From positions 231,822 to 265,364 of the forward strand of contig SMOI01000007.1 of assembly GCA_008000375.1 (NCBI GenBank): a stretch of DNA of 33,543 nucleotides, written 5' to 3'. The position numbers and the translations under genes were made by a program. Below the pieces are notes generated by a model. The model did not search any database, had not been told where the DNA came from, and saw only the letters and a list, made by a program, of their open reading frames with translations. Shown one piece after another: positions 22,141 to 33,200 of this stretch (position 1 is its first letter; each line of letters begins with the position of its first letter). This DNA comes from Poteriospumella lacustris. Its lineage: Eukaryota; Sar; Chrysophyceae; Chromulinales; Dinobryaceae.

Positions 22141-24461
22141 TCACAAGGCGACGACTGCCGAAGCCGTTTCACGCACTTCATGCAGACACGTGGGTGTATC
22201 GGAGACGTGTCGAACCATTTTCTCCGCCAAACGTTTGATACCTTCAATATCCACGTTCGTTCCTTGTGGTGTGGTGGTGTCACTGCCCGCTACCAAGCGG
22301 TAATGGTGGAAACCAAGCATCCGCGCCAAATTGCCGTATCCTTCGGCGGTGTACAAATCCACCGTGCGGTCGGGAAACAGTTCGATCAGTCCACAGCAGT
22401 TCTTTTGTCCGACAGCCATATGGAAAATATGTGTCGTGCCAGCGCCATGCATGGAGACCAAAATCGAGGCGGAGTGAGCCAACGCAATTTGCTCAGGAAA
22501 GGTCAACAGGGCGAAGTCTTGCGCGGTCACTTTCACATTGGGTAACGTTTGCAGGGCGGCAACGAGGCCAGGAAGATTGCGGATGACCCGTCCCGAATTG
22601 GTTTTTGCACCACGTTTGGCGGCATTGATTTTGCGCACCTCGATGACGATATGCACGTGATCCGTGGGTGGATTCGGAAGGGTCGTCACCAGTTGTTTCC
22701 CTACGACCAGAAGTCGATGCAGTTTTCACGTCAGAGAGTCATAGGGGTATTAGCACGGCTTCTTTTCTTACCTTGTGCATCTCGTTGGTTTGCTTGTGTT
22801 TGTAGAAGGCTGCGGTAATGATTGAGCAAATGTTGTCGGAGAAACACGTTGAACGATTGATACAGTGGGGACGAGGCCACCATGGAACAGTCATTGATAC
22901 GGCCCCAGTCATTCCAGAACCACGGCACACCTGGCAATGGGAATATATGCAATTCTGAGTAACATACCGATTCCTTTTTGTGCGCTTTGGCCATTTGCAC
23001 ATCCGCAAACCACGTCCCGTAATAGCTGGGACTGTACGGACCATGGGCATCGGGGGATTGGGGTAACATCAGCCGATGCGCGGGTCCACCGGCGGGCCCA
23101 CCCTCTCGAAGACCATCAATGTTCAAGAGAATACTTTCCTTTGACTTTCTACCCGCCAACACGGTCATCGCCCAAATACCGATCACGTCGTTGATGTAAT
23201 GACCCAGGTTGAAGATGTCATCGTTCGACAGGACAAACGTGGGCCTGGTCTCGTAGACATCACAGGTTCCAGAGCGATGAATGTGGCTGTTCGGATCATT
23301 CTGGATGGATATTCCAGGATACATAGGGAGAGCCGAAAAGCCTCCTTGTCGTTCCCCGAACAAGGTGAGGAAGCCCGAGTCAAAGGAACGGCTTTGACCG
23401 ATCTCCCGCATTTTGCGGAAATCCATCTTCACGTTTCGCATCTAATGCACATCACACACAGACACAGAAACAGACACAGACACAGGCACATCATCACTTC
23501 AAAAGAAAGAAAACAAAAAGGGGGCTTGTCGAGAGCCACGTACCTCACAGTAAGAGGTGGTTTTGTAGTCGACGATGCAACTGACGTTGCTGCCGTGCAC
23601 TGAATTGGGCGCGAGGACGGTTTTGAAATTCTTTCGCCATGTTTCAAAGTACGCCCAGCCCCATTGCTCATCACACGTCTGTAGCTTGCCACGGGTCAGT
23701 AATTCATTGCACCGTCGCCGATCCCACTCCATCCGATCGTTGCGCGTCAAACTTCCCCACGAACGACCAACCGCGACGTTGTGTTGCGCTCGTTTACCGG
23801 AACACCACTGCATCAAACTTTCTGGTGTTCCCAGGGATGAACCATCTGCTGCCTTGGCGACAGGCACTTGGGCATACGATTTGTGCACCTCCGCTGGGCA
23901 ATGAATGGAGCTGCTGATCAGCGACCCCGTCGTTGAGGCAGTGTCTCGTGTCTTCGGTGGGATGTTGTATACTGTCGGCTTCACAGCAGAGTTGACTTGT
24001 TCGCTTTCTAACGAAGCACCAAGAATAAAGCTCATTTGTTGGGGCTCGTCGCCGGCGTTTGACTCAGCGGGATCTTTGAATCCAACAGGTATCTTTGATG
24101 AAGGTGGATACTTCGGTGTCTGTGGCATTTTCATGAATCCCAGCTCATCTTTGACTTCCTCGCCCGTAGGAATACCTTTATCAACAAAGAAAAATCATCA
24201 TTTAGAGTCATGTCGCGCGCTTAATGGTAAAAACAATGGAGATTTACTTTGCTTCGCTTCTTTTGTTGTCACTGTTGCTGGGGCTTTCGTAACTGTTTCG
24301 GTCGGCTGGCCTTCTTTTGGTACACTGAATGTGCCAACCTGCTGCAAAATCCACGACTTGTTGGCCATGAGAATGAAAAATGTCACAATCATCGAGAGCA
24401 ACATGAGCAAAAGCTGACGTATGGTACTTTCACCAGCGACTTTCACACGTTTCGTCTTCAT
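22141..24461 (-). CDS. GT61-family (DUF563) glycosyltransferase, type II membrane protein
   Basis: Four exons join in phase: 24461-24248, 24175-23544, 23441-22772 and 22700-22141, with introns of 72, 102 and 71 nt, all GT-AG. The product has 691 residues. It should transfer a sugar (xylose or GlcNAc in characterised relatives) to glycans or proteins in the Golgi or ER lumen. Residues 1-15 are a basic cytosolic tail and 16-33 a single hydrophobic anchor. A Ser/Pro/Thr stem follows, then the catalytic region. Family-like features are the N-D-D-x-F-N-x-G-H-Y segment in exon 3, C-Y-S-E-L-H-I-F-P-L-P-G before a W-F-W-N motif, and the hallmark S-M-H-G-A-G-T-T-H at 588-596. I chose Met at 24461 because it gives a short tail before the anchor; an in-frame Met at 24581 would add 40 residues. 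Substrate cannot be told from sequence. The gene is divergent from the ATG101-like gene. Confidence 0.87.
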
Positions 24462-24926
24462 TTTGTTTTGTCCCGAATCAAACTCGGAATTTTGATCAAC
24501 AAGAACCACTCGCCCCCTCGAGGAAGATTCAATTAGGAATGGGGTCAGCAATAGCCCGAAGATTTTCTTTTGGAAAAACAAGGAATGCGCTCGATTTGTT
24601 TGATGATCGATCGAGGCGGTGTGGCATCATCATCATCGCAACCTCGTCGAGCGTTTCAACTTCCCATCGCCCGTCCATCATCATCACGGTTGTGGTCGTC
24701 GGTTGACTTCTTCTTCGATCGATCTGAGAACTTCTCTCGTCTCCCAATAGTAGTACTATCCCATCATTCATTATTCTATGGCGAAAATTTGTTCAGGTTT
24801 CGAATATTTAGGAACGACCGAGTTTTTATTTCAAACGAATAGATTGTATTGAAATTTCCCTCGTCCCAAAAAAATTTGGTTGATCTGTGCAGGGCCAAAA
24901 GCTTATACTTGATTGTCCATCTGTAA
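24462..24926. promoter_or_regulatory. Shared upstream region between divergent GT61 and ATG101-like genes
   Basis: The two start codons are 465 nt apart on opposite strands, so this interval must hold both promoters. It contains two CGATCGAT-type words (about 24604-24614 and 24715-24722) and a CATCATCATCATCG run. I see no clear TATA box. If the glycosyltransferase starts at 24581 instead, the shared region shrinks to about 345 nt. Confidence 0.5.
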
Positions 24927-26090
24927 ATGTCGACGAAACACGCCAGCTTTGCAACTGCATCATCATCTGCTGCACCGTCGACATCGGCAGGCAATGTCCA
25001 AGCAGTGTACGACAACTTGAAGGAGCATATTCTTCCTGAACTACGAATCAACGCACAATTTTTTGAGGAGGCGCTGCAAGCCATTTTGCATACAGTTCTC
25101 TTTGTCCGTGCTACACCAGACATTCGGCCGAAAGATGTGTGCTGCGACAAATTGGCACCGGTTATTTACGCAACGTGCGGTATCGCCGCTTTGGACGGCA
25201 ATGTCAAGTAAGTGAACGTTTATATTGCTGCCCTTCTTCTACACCGGGTTGCGAATGACATATTGACGCGTATGCTCCGTGCTCTGCTCTATAGCAATAC
25301 TATTGATTTACTGAAGCGATCGCTGATCATTTCAAGCAGCGGGCAAAACCTTCGCGGTGAAATCACACTGTCGTTCTACCAGCGACGCGAGAAGTCTGCG
25401 GGTTGGTTGTTCACGACCAACCAAACGGAGCACGTGTATTTCGAACGATGGCGTCTGCCAGTGACTGTCCTGGATTTTCAAAACACTTCATTCGCCCCAT
25501 CAACCGGTAGCGGTAAAATGGGCAACAACTTGTCGGCGTCCACGATGCTTTCCGGTGCCAACTACGGCAGTGCGGCATCGAACGCTTCCCAGCGGCGACA
25601 TTCGACGGGTGGTCATTCTGCCACTCCGGGCATCGGTTATTTCCAACAAGGAGCGGGAGGAACCGTCTCCGAGGGCGTGGATGACTCCGGAAATGCATCC
25701 TCGTCAGGAGATGCGATGAGAATGGCTTATCGTTCGGCGTATGACCAAGTGACGAAGGCGATTATGAGCATCATCGAGGTACAGTACCCACCCGCTGTCA
25801 ACTGGCGGCTGTTGCGCCGTTTCTTGCCCCTAACGTTCTTCCCATTCTTCGCTTAGACTGCCACTTCAACCTCGACACAAGTCCCAGATGTGCCGTATTT
25901 CTTCCATTTGAATGTTTCAGATGTCACTGAATTGCGCACGTCCCCGGCGTTCAATCGTGGCAGTGGCTCTGGCCCCGGCAGTGCAGCATCGAGCGGGAAG
26001 TCAGGAGGACATTCCGGACTCCATGCTGCCCTCGGTGCAGGTCGTTCTTCACCCATGGTACCATCTGGTCCTGGTAATACTCGCCGTTGA
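24927..26090 (+). CDS. ATG101: ATG101-like autophagy-initiation protein (HORMA-type)
   Basis: Three exons, 24927-25207, 25295-25778 and 25857-26090, join in phase across GT-AG introns of 87 and 78 nt to give 332 residues. In known systems ATG101 is a small HORMA-fold protein that binds and stabilises ATG13 in the ULK/ATG1 kinase complex and recruits downstream factors. Supporting similarity: F-E-E-A-L-Q-A-I-L-H-T-V-L-F near residue 46 matches the family's V-E-E-A-M-L-A-V-L-H-T-V-L. L-S-F-Y-Q-R-R at 119-125 is followed by W131-L-F133, aligning with the functional W-P-F (WF finger) of human ATG101. I-M-S-I-I-E at the end of exon 2 resembles I-I-N-I-V-E, and exon 3 gives P-Y-F-F-H-L-N-V-S-D like P-Y-L-Y-K-I-S-F. 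The protein is longer than the usual 218 residues because of an N-terminal extension, a Ser/Gly-rich insertion before the last helix and a Gly/Ser-rich tail. The call rests on motif comparison from memory, without an alignment. Confidence 0.75.
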
Positions 26091-26575
26091 CTTTTGGACC
26101 GCGAGAATCATCGGTTTGCCACAGATAAGCCACAATATGTATTCGTGACAACGGCAGTGTCGCATCGTTCGGTTACTGCCAACACACACCCTTACACACA
26201 CACCCACTACATTTTACTTTCTGCTCTGCTGCATTGCATTGCCACGTAAATCATTTTGTAACTCATCCCGCTCCTCCGTATACAACGAACTGTTTGTTTC
26301 TGTTGGTTTACAGCAATACACACACAGTGTACTTGTGTGAACTGCGTGTACTGTGCGCTGTGCGTGATCGCCAACTGATTCCCAGTTTCTGGGCAAACGG
26401 CAGGGAGTTGCACTGGCGAGAATCTGGGTCAGTCTATGGGTGTTTGAATTCAGACCGATCGCGAAAAAAAAAGAGTCGATCACTTGAAGGAAACCCATTC
26501 AACGAAAAAGACCTCAATCCATTCTCGCTTCCATTCCTCTCCTTTTCACGCACCTTACAATAGCATTGATCAACC
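26091..26575. other. Intergenic region between the ATG101-like gene and MCM6
   Basis: These 485 nt hold the 3' UTR of the ATG101-like gene and the MCM6 promoter. Short CA-rich runs (ACACAC words near 26180-26208 and 26315-26330) are present. No additional gene is supported. Only the part from 26621 rightward, inside MCM6 exon 1, is seen duplicated at the right end of the window. Confidence 0.6.
26460..26470 (-). promoter_or_regulatory. Possible E2F-type site upstream of MCM6
   Basis: On the minus strand the sequence reads TTTTTCGCG, matching seven of eight positions of the E2F consensus TTTSSCGC, about 110 nt upstream of the MCM6 start codon. MCM genes are classic E2F targets in animals and plants. 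A single short match has little weight by itself. Confidence 0.3.
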
Positions 26576-29500
26576 ATGGAGGACATGAGGATCCCTCCTC
26601 CCGATGAAATCGGTGACATCGTACGGCTGCGCTTTGAGGAGTTTCTGAAGAACTATTCGATTCCCCATGAAGGCGACGAAATCACTCAACAAAAGTACGA
26701 TTGATCGGCGATTGATCGATTTAGCGCCTGTGTATTGATGGTGATTGTTGTTGGATCGGTGGTGTGCACAGGTTTCTGGACGACTACATGGTGCAGATCA
26801 GCAACATGGTTCGCTTCAACAAATCGACGGTGTATGTGAACTTCCATCACCTTCAAGAGGTAGGTGGCGTCGACAGAGAGCGTGTATACGAGGTGTTTGC
26901 TGACGATGTGGACTCTGCGACTGTGACTGATGACAGGCGGACGGCGAGCTGGCGGACGCGCTGCTGCAAGAGTACTACCGGTTCGAGCCGTACCTGCGGC
27001 ATGCGGTGCACAACATCGTGGCGATCGACAACCAGCACTATGTGTATGACGTGGACCGAGGACAAAGGTAAGGGCTACTTCCATCGCCACGATCTGCATC
27101 TGCATCGCTCCCGGTAACGGTCGCATGACGTGTCTCGTTGGCTGACGGTGACGCAGGGAGTTCTTCGTGGCCTTCTACAACCTGCCGAAGATCGAACGCA
27201 TCCGATCGGTGCGCACGGACAAGATCGGCGCGTTGATCTCGATCTGCGGCACGGTGACGCGCACGTCGGAGGTGCGGCCGGAGCTGTTCTACGGCAACTT
27301 CATCTGCCGGAAGTGCGGCACGACGCATGCGGGTGTGGAGCAGCAGTTCCAATACACGGAGCCGCCGGTGTGCAAGGAGAAGAACTGCCAACACGTGGGC
27401 AGTTTCCAGTTGCTGCTGAACAAGTCGACGTTCATCGACTGGCAGCGGCTGCGTGTGCAGGAGAACGCGGACGAGATCCCGGCGGGGTCGATGCCGCGGT
27501 CGCTGGACATCATCTGCCGCAACGAGTGCGTGGAGCTGGCGAAGGCGGGCGACAAGGTGTTGTTGACGGGTACCGTGGTGGTGGTGCCGGACACGTCGGG
27601 GCTATCGAAGGCGGGCGAGTCGGCCGTGGCGAGCAAGGCGTCGGGCGGCGGTCGGGGCGACGCGTCGTACGAGAACGGTGTGTCGGGGCTGCAGAAGCTG
27701 GGCGTCCGCGAGATGACGTACAAGATGGTGTTTGTGGCGAACATGGTGCAGATCACGGACCAGCGACAGGTGGAGAGTGTGTCGGCGGTGTCGGGCGACG
27801 GCAGCAGTCAGCTGTTGGCGAACCAGCACATCCTGCCGTACTTCCACGAGATGGTGGCGCCGGCCGAGGACGAGAACATGCAGCTGAACCCGACGGGCGA
27901 CGGCTCCCACGTGACGTCGACGGCCCCGGAGGATGCGCCGCCGACGTTTTCGGACGCGGACTACCGCATGATCGAGGAGATGTACAAGACGCCGCAGCTG
28001 TACACGCACATGGCGGAGTCGATCTGTCCGACGGTGTACGGGCACATGGAGATCAAGCGCGGCGTGTTGCTGATGCTGTTGGGCGGCGTGCACAAGAAGA
28101 CGATGGAGGGCATATCGCTGCGCGGCGACATCAATGTGTGCATTGTGGGCGACCCGTCGTGTGCGAAGTCGCAGTTCTTGAAGTACGTGCACACGTTCGT
28201 GCCGCGGACGGTGTACACGGCGGGCAAGTCGTCGTCGGCGGCGGGTCTGACGGCGTCGGTGGTGCGCGATGCGGAGACGGGCGAGTTCTGTGTGGAGGCC
28301 GGCGCGTTGATGTTGGCGGACAACGGCATCTGTTGTATCGACGAGTTCGACAAGGTAAGGTCGCTGCGGGGCGGGGGCGGCAGAGCGTCTGTGGGGCGCG
28401 ATGGTCGATGGCGGTGACGAGTAGTCTGACGTGCGATGGGCGCCCTCGTGTGCTGCGGTGGTGTTGCTGTAGATGGACTCGACGGACCAGGTGGCGATCC
28501 ACGAGGCGATGGAGCAGCAGACGATCTCGATCACCAAGGCCGGTATCCAGGCGACGCTGAACGCGCGCACGTCGATTTTGGCGGCGGCGAACCCAGTGTT
28601 CGGCCGGTACGACCGCACGAAGACGCTGAAGGCGAACATCGCGATCTCGGCGGCGATCATGTCGCGGTTCGACTTGTTCTTCATCATCGTGGACGAGTGC
28701 AACCCGAAGATCGACGCGCTGATCGCGCAGCAGATCGTGAAGAACCACGCGTACCAGGGCCAGCAGACGGTGCAGGAGCAGGCGCCGTTCTCGCGTGCGC
28801 AGCTGCAGAAGTACATCGCCTTCGCGCGGACGATCCATCCGATGTTCACGGCGCAGTCGCGCAACACGCTGGTGGAGTGCTACCGGCTGCTGCGGTCGAA
28901 CGACATGCTGGGCAAGAACAAGACGGCGTACCGCATCACGGTGCGGCAGCTGGAGAGTCTGGTGCGGCTGTCGGAGGGGTTGGCGCGGCTGCACTTGGAC
29001 CCGGAGGTGAAGGAGATCTACGTCCGCGAGGCGTACCGGCTGCTGCAGCGGTCGATCATTTTCGTGGAGGCGGAGGACGTGGAGCTGGAGGCGGACGAGG
29101 AGGACGGACCGCGCGACGGCGACGGTGACGGCGACGGGGCGGAGGGTGTCCCGCCGGTGGCAGGTGAGTGGGGTCGTGGTCGAGGTCGCTGCGTGCGCAC
29201 TGGTGTCTCATCTGTGTCGATGTGTGTGTGGGCGGTGCGGCGACAGAGCCGAGCGACGAGGAGCTGCTGCAGGCGATGGCGGAGGCGGAGGCGCACCACG
29301 CGGCGGGCCACACGCAGAAGATCGAGGACCAAGACGAGGCGGAGCGCATGGTGGACCGCGTGATCGCCGGCGACGTCGATGCGGCGTCGTCGACGGTGCT
29401 GGCGGCCGAGCAACGGGCACTCGCGTCGGCGGCGGCGACGGCGGCGGCGCAGCACGTCACCTCGTTGAAGGCGCAGCATCACAAGACGCACATCTCGGCG

Positions 29501-29914
29501 AAGGAGTACGAGGAGATCTCGCAGCTGCTGCTCCTGCAGCTGAAGCAGGCCGAGGAGGCGCACAACATGCGGGACGACGAGACGCTGCCGTTCCCGGGCG
29601 TGCAGTGGTCGGCGCTGATCACGTGGTACCTGCGTCAGTTCGAGACGAAGCTGTGTCCGCCGGAGCCTGGCGCAGACGACAGCGGCGATGCGGAGGGCGG
29701 CGCGGAGGCGGAGACGCGGACGGCGGAAGAAGACAAGGAGCGCGAGGCCGCGTACCAGGGGCGCCGAAAGATCGTGTCGCAGATCATTCGGCGCCTGGTG
29801 AAGCACGACGGGTCCATCGTGGTGCTGGAGGGCGGCGGGAGCGGCGGCGGGAGCGGCGAGAAGGTGGCCAACGAGGACAAGTTCCTCAAGCTGCACCCGT
29901 CGATGGTGGTGTAG
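26576..29914 (+). CDS. MCM6: MCM6, subunit of the MCM2-7 replicative helicase (complete copy, left arm)
   Basis: Six exons (26576-26694, 26772-26859, 26937-27067, 27157-28354, 28473-29163, 29247-29914) join in phase across GT-AG introns of 77, 77, 89, 118 and 83 nt to give 964 residues. MCM6 is one of six AAA+ subunits of the ring that unwinds DNA at replication forks in the nucleus. Visible features: the N-terminal domain with zinc-binding Cys163, 166, 185 and 190; M-P-R-S-L-D-I-I; Walker A G-D-P-S-C-A-K-S-Q at 444-452; Walker B C-C-I-D-E-F-D at 505-511; arginine-finger S-R-F-D at 576-579; R-I-T-V-R-Q-L-E-S before the lid; and a C-terminal winged helix (about 906-964) ending like animal MCM6, which distinguishes it from MCM2, 3, 4, 5 and 7. 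It is longer than human MCM6 (821 aa) mainly through an acidic/Ala-rich linker after the AAA+ core. The codon choice is strongly GC-rich. It is mirrored by a second copy downstream. Confidence 0.97.
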
Positions 29915-29947
29915 TGGCGGCGCGACGGTCGCGGTCGTCCGCGGCGG
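26621..29947 (+). repeat. Left arm of a large inverted repeat (palindrome) carrying MCM6
   Basis: Position x here pairs with position 60164-x in the right arm. The arm runs from inside MCM6 exon 1 to 33 nt past the MCM6 stop, 3327 nt. I found no mismatch in coding or intron sequence wherever I compared the arms. The outer end is set only by the window edge, so the true arm is probably longer. Confidence 0.95.
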
Positions 29948-30216
29948 TGTACAGTATAGCAGTACGGTGTGTGTAAAGTGTATTTGCCGTTTTAATTGGT
30001 TTTTGCAGCGTACAACCGATGTCTGTCGATGAGGTGGGCGGGGCGAGGGAGTAGACGCTGTTGCAGCCGCATGATCAAGGTACCGACCGAAGGTTGCCAC
30101 ACTGCCAAGGGTCTGCCGTCGCGGTTCTACGCCTCTTAAACATCACCGACAGCTGCATCGATTACCGAATACCAATTAATCTACGCGAATTACAACTTTA
30201 TACACAGGCGCTATCT
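29948..30216. other. Asymmetric spacer of the MCM6 palindrome
   Basis: These 269 nt separate the arms and hold the two converging 3' flanks. They are not mirror-identical: the left side starts TGTACAGTATAGC and the right side, read on the minus strand, starts AGATAGCGCCTG. Similar words do occur in the same order on both sides (TGTGT..TAAAGT, TAATTGGT, CGATG..CTGTCG), which suggests diverged copies of one 3' UTR. Stop codons of the two genes are 335 nt apart. No gene is seen. Confidence 0.85.
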
Positions 30217-33200
30217 CCGCCGCGGACGACCGCGACCGTCGCGCCGCCACTACACCACCATCGACGGGTGCAGCTTGAGGAACTTGTCCTCGTTGGCCAC
30301 CTTCTCGCCGCTCCCGCCGCCGCTCCCGCCGCCCTCCAGCACCACGATGGACCCGTCGTGCTTCACCAGGCGCCGAATGATCTGCGACACGATCTTTCGG
30401 CGCCCCTGGTACGCGGCCTCGCGCTCCTTGTCTTCTTCCGCCGTCCGCGTCTCCGCCTCCGCGCCGCCCTCCGCATCGCCGCTGTCGTCTGCGCCAGGCT
30501 CCGGCGGACACAGCTTCGTCTCGAACTGACGCAGGTACCACGTGATCAGCGCCGACCACTGCACGCCCGGGAACGGCAGCGTCTCGTCGTCCCGCATGTT
30601 GTGCGCCTCCTCGGCCTGCTTCAGCTGCAGGAGCAGCAGCTGCGAGATCTCCTCGTACTCCTTCGCCGAGATGTGCGTCTTGTGATGCTGCGCCTTCAAC
30701 GAGGTGACGTGCTGCGCCGCCGCCGTCGCCGCCGCCGACGCGAGTGCCCGTTGCTCGGCCGCCAGCACCGTCGACGACGCCGCATCGACGTCGCCGGCGA
30801 TCACGCGGTCCACCATGCGCTCCGCCTCGTCTTGGTCCTCGATCTTCTGCGTGTGGCCCGCCGCGTGGTGCGCCTCCGCCTCCGCCATCGCCTGCAGCAG
30901 CTCCTCGTCGCTCGGCTCTGTCGCCGCACCGCCCACACACACATCGACACAGATGAGACACCAGTGCGCACGCAGCGACCTCGACCACGACCCCACTCAC
31001 CTGCCACCGGCGGGACACCCTCCGCCCCGTCGCCGTCACCGTCGCCGTCGCGCGGTCCGTCCTCCTCGTCCGCCTCCAGCTCCACGTCCTCCGCCTCCAC
31101 GAAAATGATCGACCGCTGCAGCAGCCGGTACGCCTCGCGGACGTAGATCTCCTTCACCTCCGGGTCCAAGTGCAGCCGCGCCAACCCCTCCGACAGCCGC
31201 ACCAGACTCTCCAGCTGCCGCACCGTGATGCGGTACGCCGTCTTGTTCTTGCCCAGCATGTCGTTCGACCGCAGCAGCCGGTAGCACTCCACCAGCGTGT
31301 TGCGCGACTGCGCCGTGAACATCGGATGGATCGTCCGCGCGAAGGCGATGTACTTCTGCAGCTGCGCACGCGAGAACGGCGCCTGCTCCTGCACCGTCTG
31401 CTGGCCCTGGTACGCGTGGTTCTTCACGATCTGCTGCGCGATCAGCGCGTCGATCTTCGGGTTGCACTCGTCCACGATGATGAAGAACAAGTCGAACCGC
31501 GACATGATCGCCGCCGAGATCGCGATGTTCGCCTTCAGCGTCTTCGTGCGGTCGTACCGGCCGAACACTGGGTTCGCCGCCGCCAAAATCGACGTGCGCG
31601 CGTTCAGCGTCGCCTGGATACCGGCCTTGGTGATCGAGATCGTCTGCTGCTCCATCGCCTCGTGGATCGCCACCTGGTCCGTCGAGTCCATCTACAGCAA
31701 CACCACCGCAGCACACGAGGGCGCCCATCGCACGTCAGACTACTCGTCACCGCCATCGACCATCGCGCCCCACAGACGCTCTGCCGCCCCCGCCCCGCAG
31801 CGACCTTACCTTGTCGAACTCGTCGATACAACAGATGCCGTTGTCCGCCAACATCAACGCGCCGGCCTCCACACAGAACTCGCCCGTCTCCGCATCGCGC
31901 ACCACCGACGCCGTCAGACCCGCCGCCGACGACGACTTGCCCGCCGTGTACACCGTCCGCGGCACGAACGTGTGCACGTACTTCAAGAACTGCGACTTCG
32001 CACACGACGGGTCGCCCACAATGCACACATTGATGTCGCCGCGCAGCGATATGCCCTCCATCGTCTTCTTGTGCACGCCGCCCAACAGCATCAGCAACAC
32101 GCCGCGCTTGATCTCCATGTGCCCGTACACCGTCGGACAGATCGACTCCGCCATGTGCGTGTACAGCTGCGGCGTCTTGTACATCTCCTCGATCATGCGG
32201 TAGTCCGCGTCCGAAAACGTCGGCGGCGCATCCTCCGGGGCCGTCGACGTCACGTGGGAGCCGTCGCCCGTCGGGTTCAGCTGCATGTTCTCGTCCTCGG
32301 CCGGCGCCACCATCTCGTGGAAGTACGGCAGGATGTGCTGGTTCGCCAACAGCTGACTGCTGCCGTCGCCCGACACCGCCGACACACTCTCCACCTGTCG
32401 CTGGTCCGTGATCTGCACCATGTTCGCCACAAACACCATCTTGTACGTCATCTCGCGGACGCCCAGCTTCTGCAGCCCCGACACACCGTTCTCGTACGAC
32501 GCGTCGCCCCGACCGCCGCCCGACGCCTTGCTCGCCACGGCCGACTCGCCCGCCTTCGATAGCCCCGACGTGTCCGGCACCACCACCACGGTACCCGTCA
32601 ACAACACCTTGTCGCCCGCCTTCGCCAGCTCCACGCACTCGTTGCGGCAGATGATGTCCAGCGACCGCGGCATCGACCCCGCCGGGATCTCGTCCGCGTT
32701 CTCCTGCACACGCAGCCGCTGCCAGTCGATGAACGTCGACTTGTTCAGCAGCAACTGGAAACTGCCCACGTGTTGGCAGTTCTTCTCCTTGCACACCGGC
32801 GGCTCCGTGTATTGGAACTGCTGCTCCACACCCGCATGCGTCGTGCCGCACTTCCGGCAGATGAAGTTGCCGTAGAACAGCTCCGGCCGCACCTCCGACG
32901 TGCGCGTCACCGTGCCGCAGATCGAGATCAACGCGCCGATCTTGTCCGTGCGCACCGATCGGATGCGTTCGATCTTCGGCAGGTTGTAGAAGGCCACGAA
33001 GAACTCCCTGCGTCACCGTCAGCCAACGAGACACGTCATGCGACCGTTACCGGGAGCGATGCAGATGCAGATCGTGGCGATGGAAGTAGCCCTTACCTTT
33101 GTCCTCGGTCCACGTCATACACATAGTGCTGGTTGTCGATCGCCACGATGTTGTGCACCGCATGCCGCAGGTACGGCTCGAACCGGTAGTACTCTTGCAG

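Noticed and set aside
22922-22966. A possible 37-nt intron (GTATGT...TTGCCAG) in exon 3 of the GT61 gene
   Set aside because: Far shorter than the other introns and not a multiple of three. Reading through gives family-like sequence (C-Y-S-E-L-H-I-F-P-L-P-G-V-P-W-F-W), and total phase works only without it.
27130-28560. 476-codon frame overlapping MCM6 exon 4 (and its mirror at 31604-33034), plus 421- and 287-codon antisense frames
   Set aside because: Shadow frames of GC-rich MCM6 coding sequence. The MCM6 frame carries all the helicase motifs and exact splice phases.
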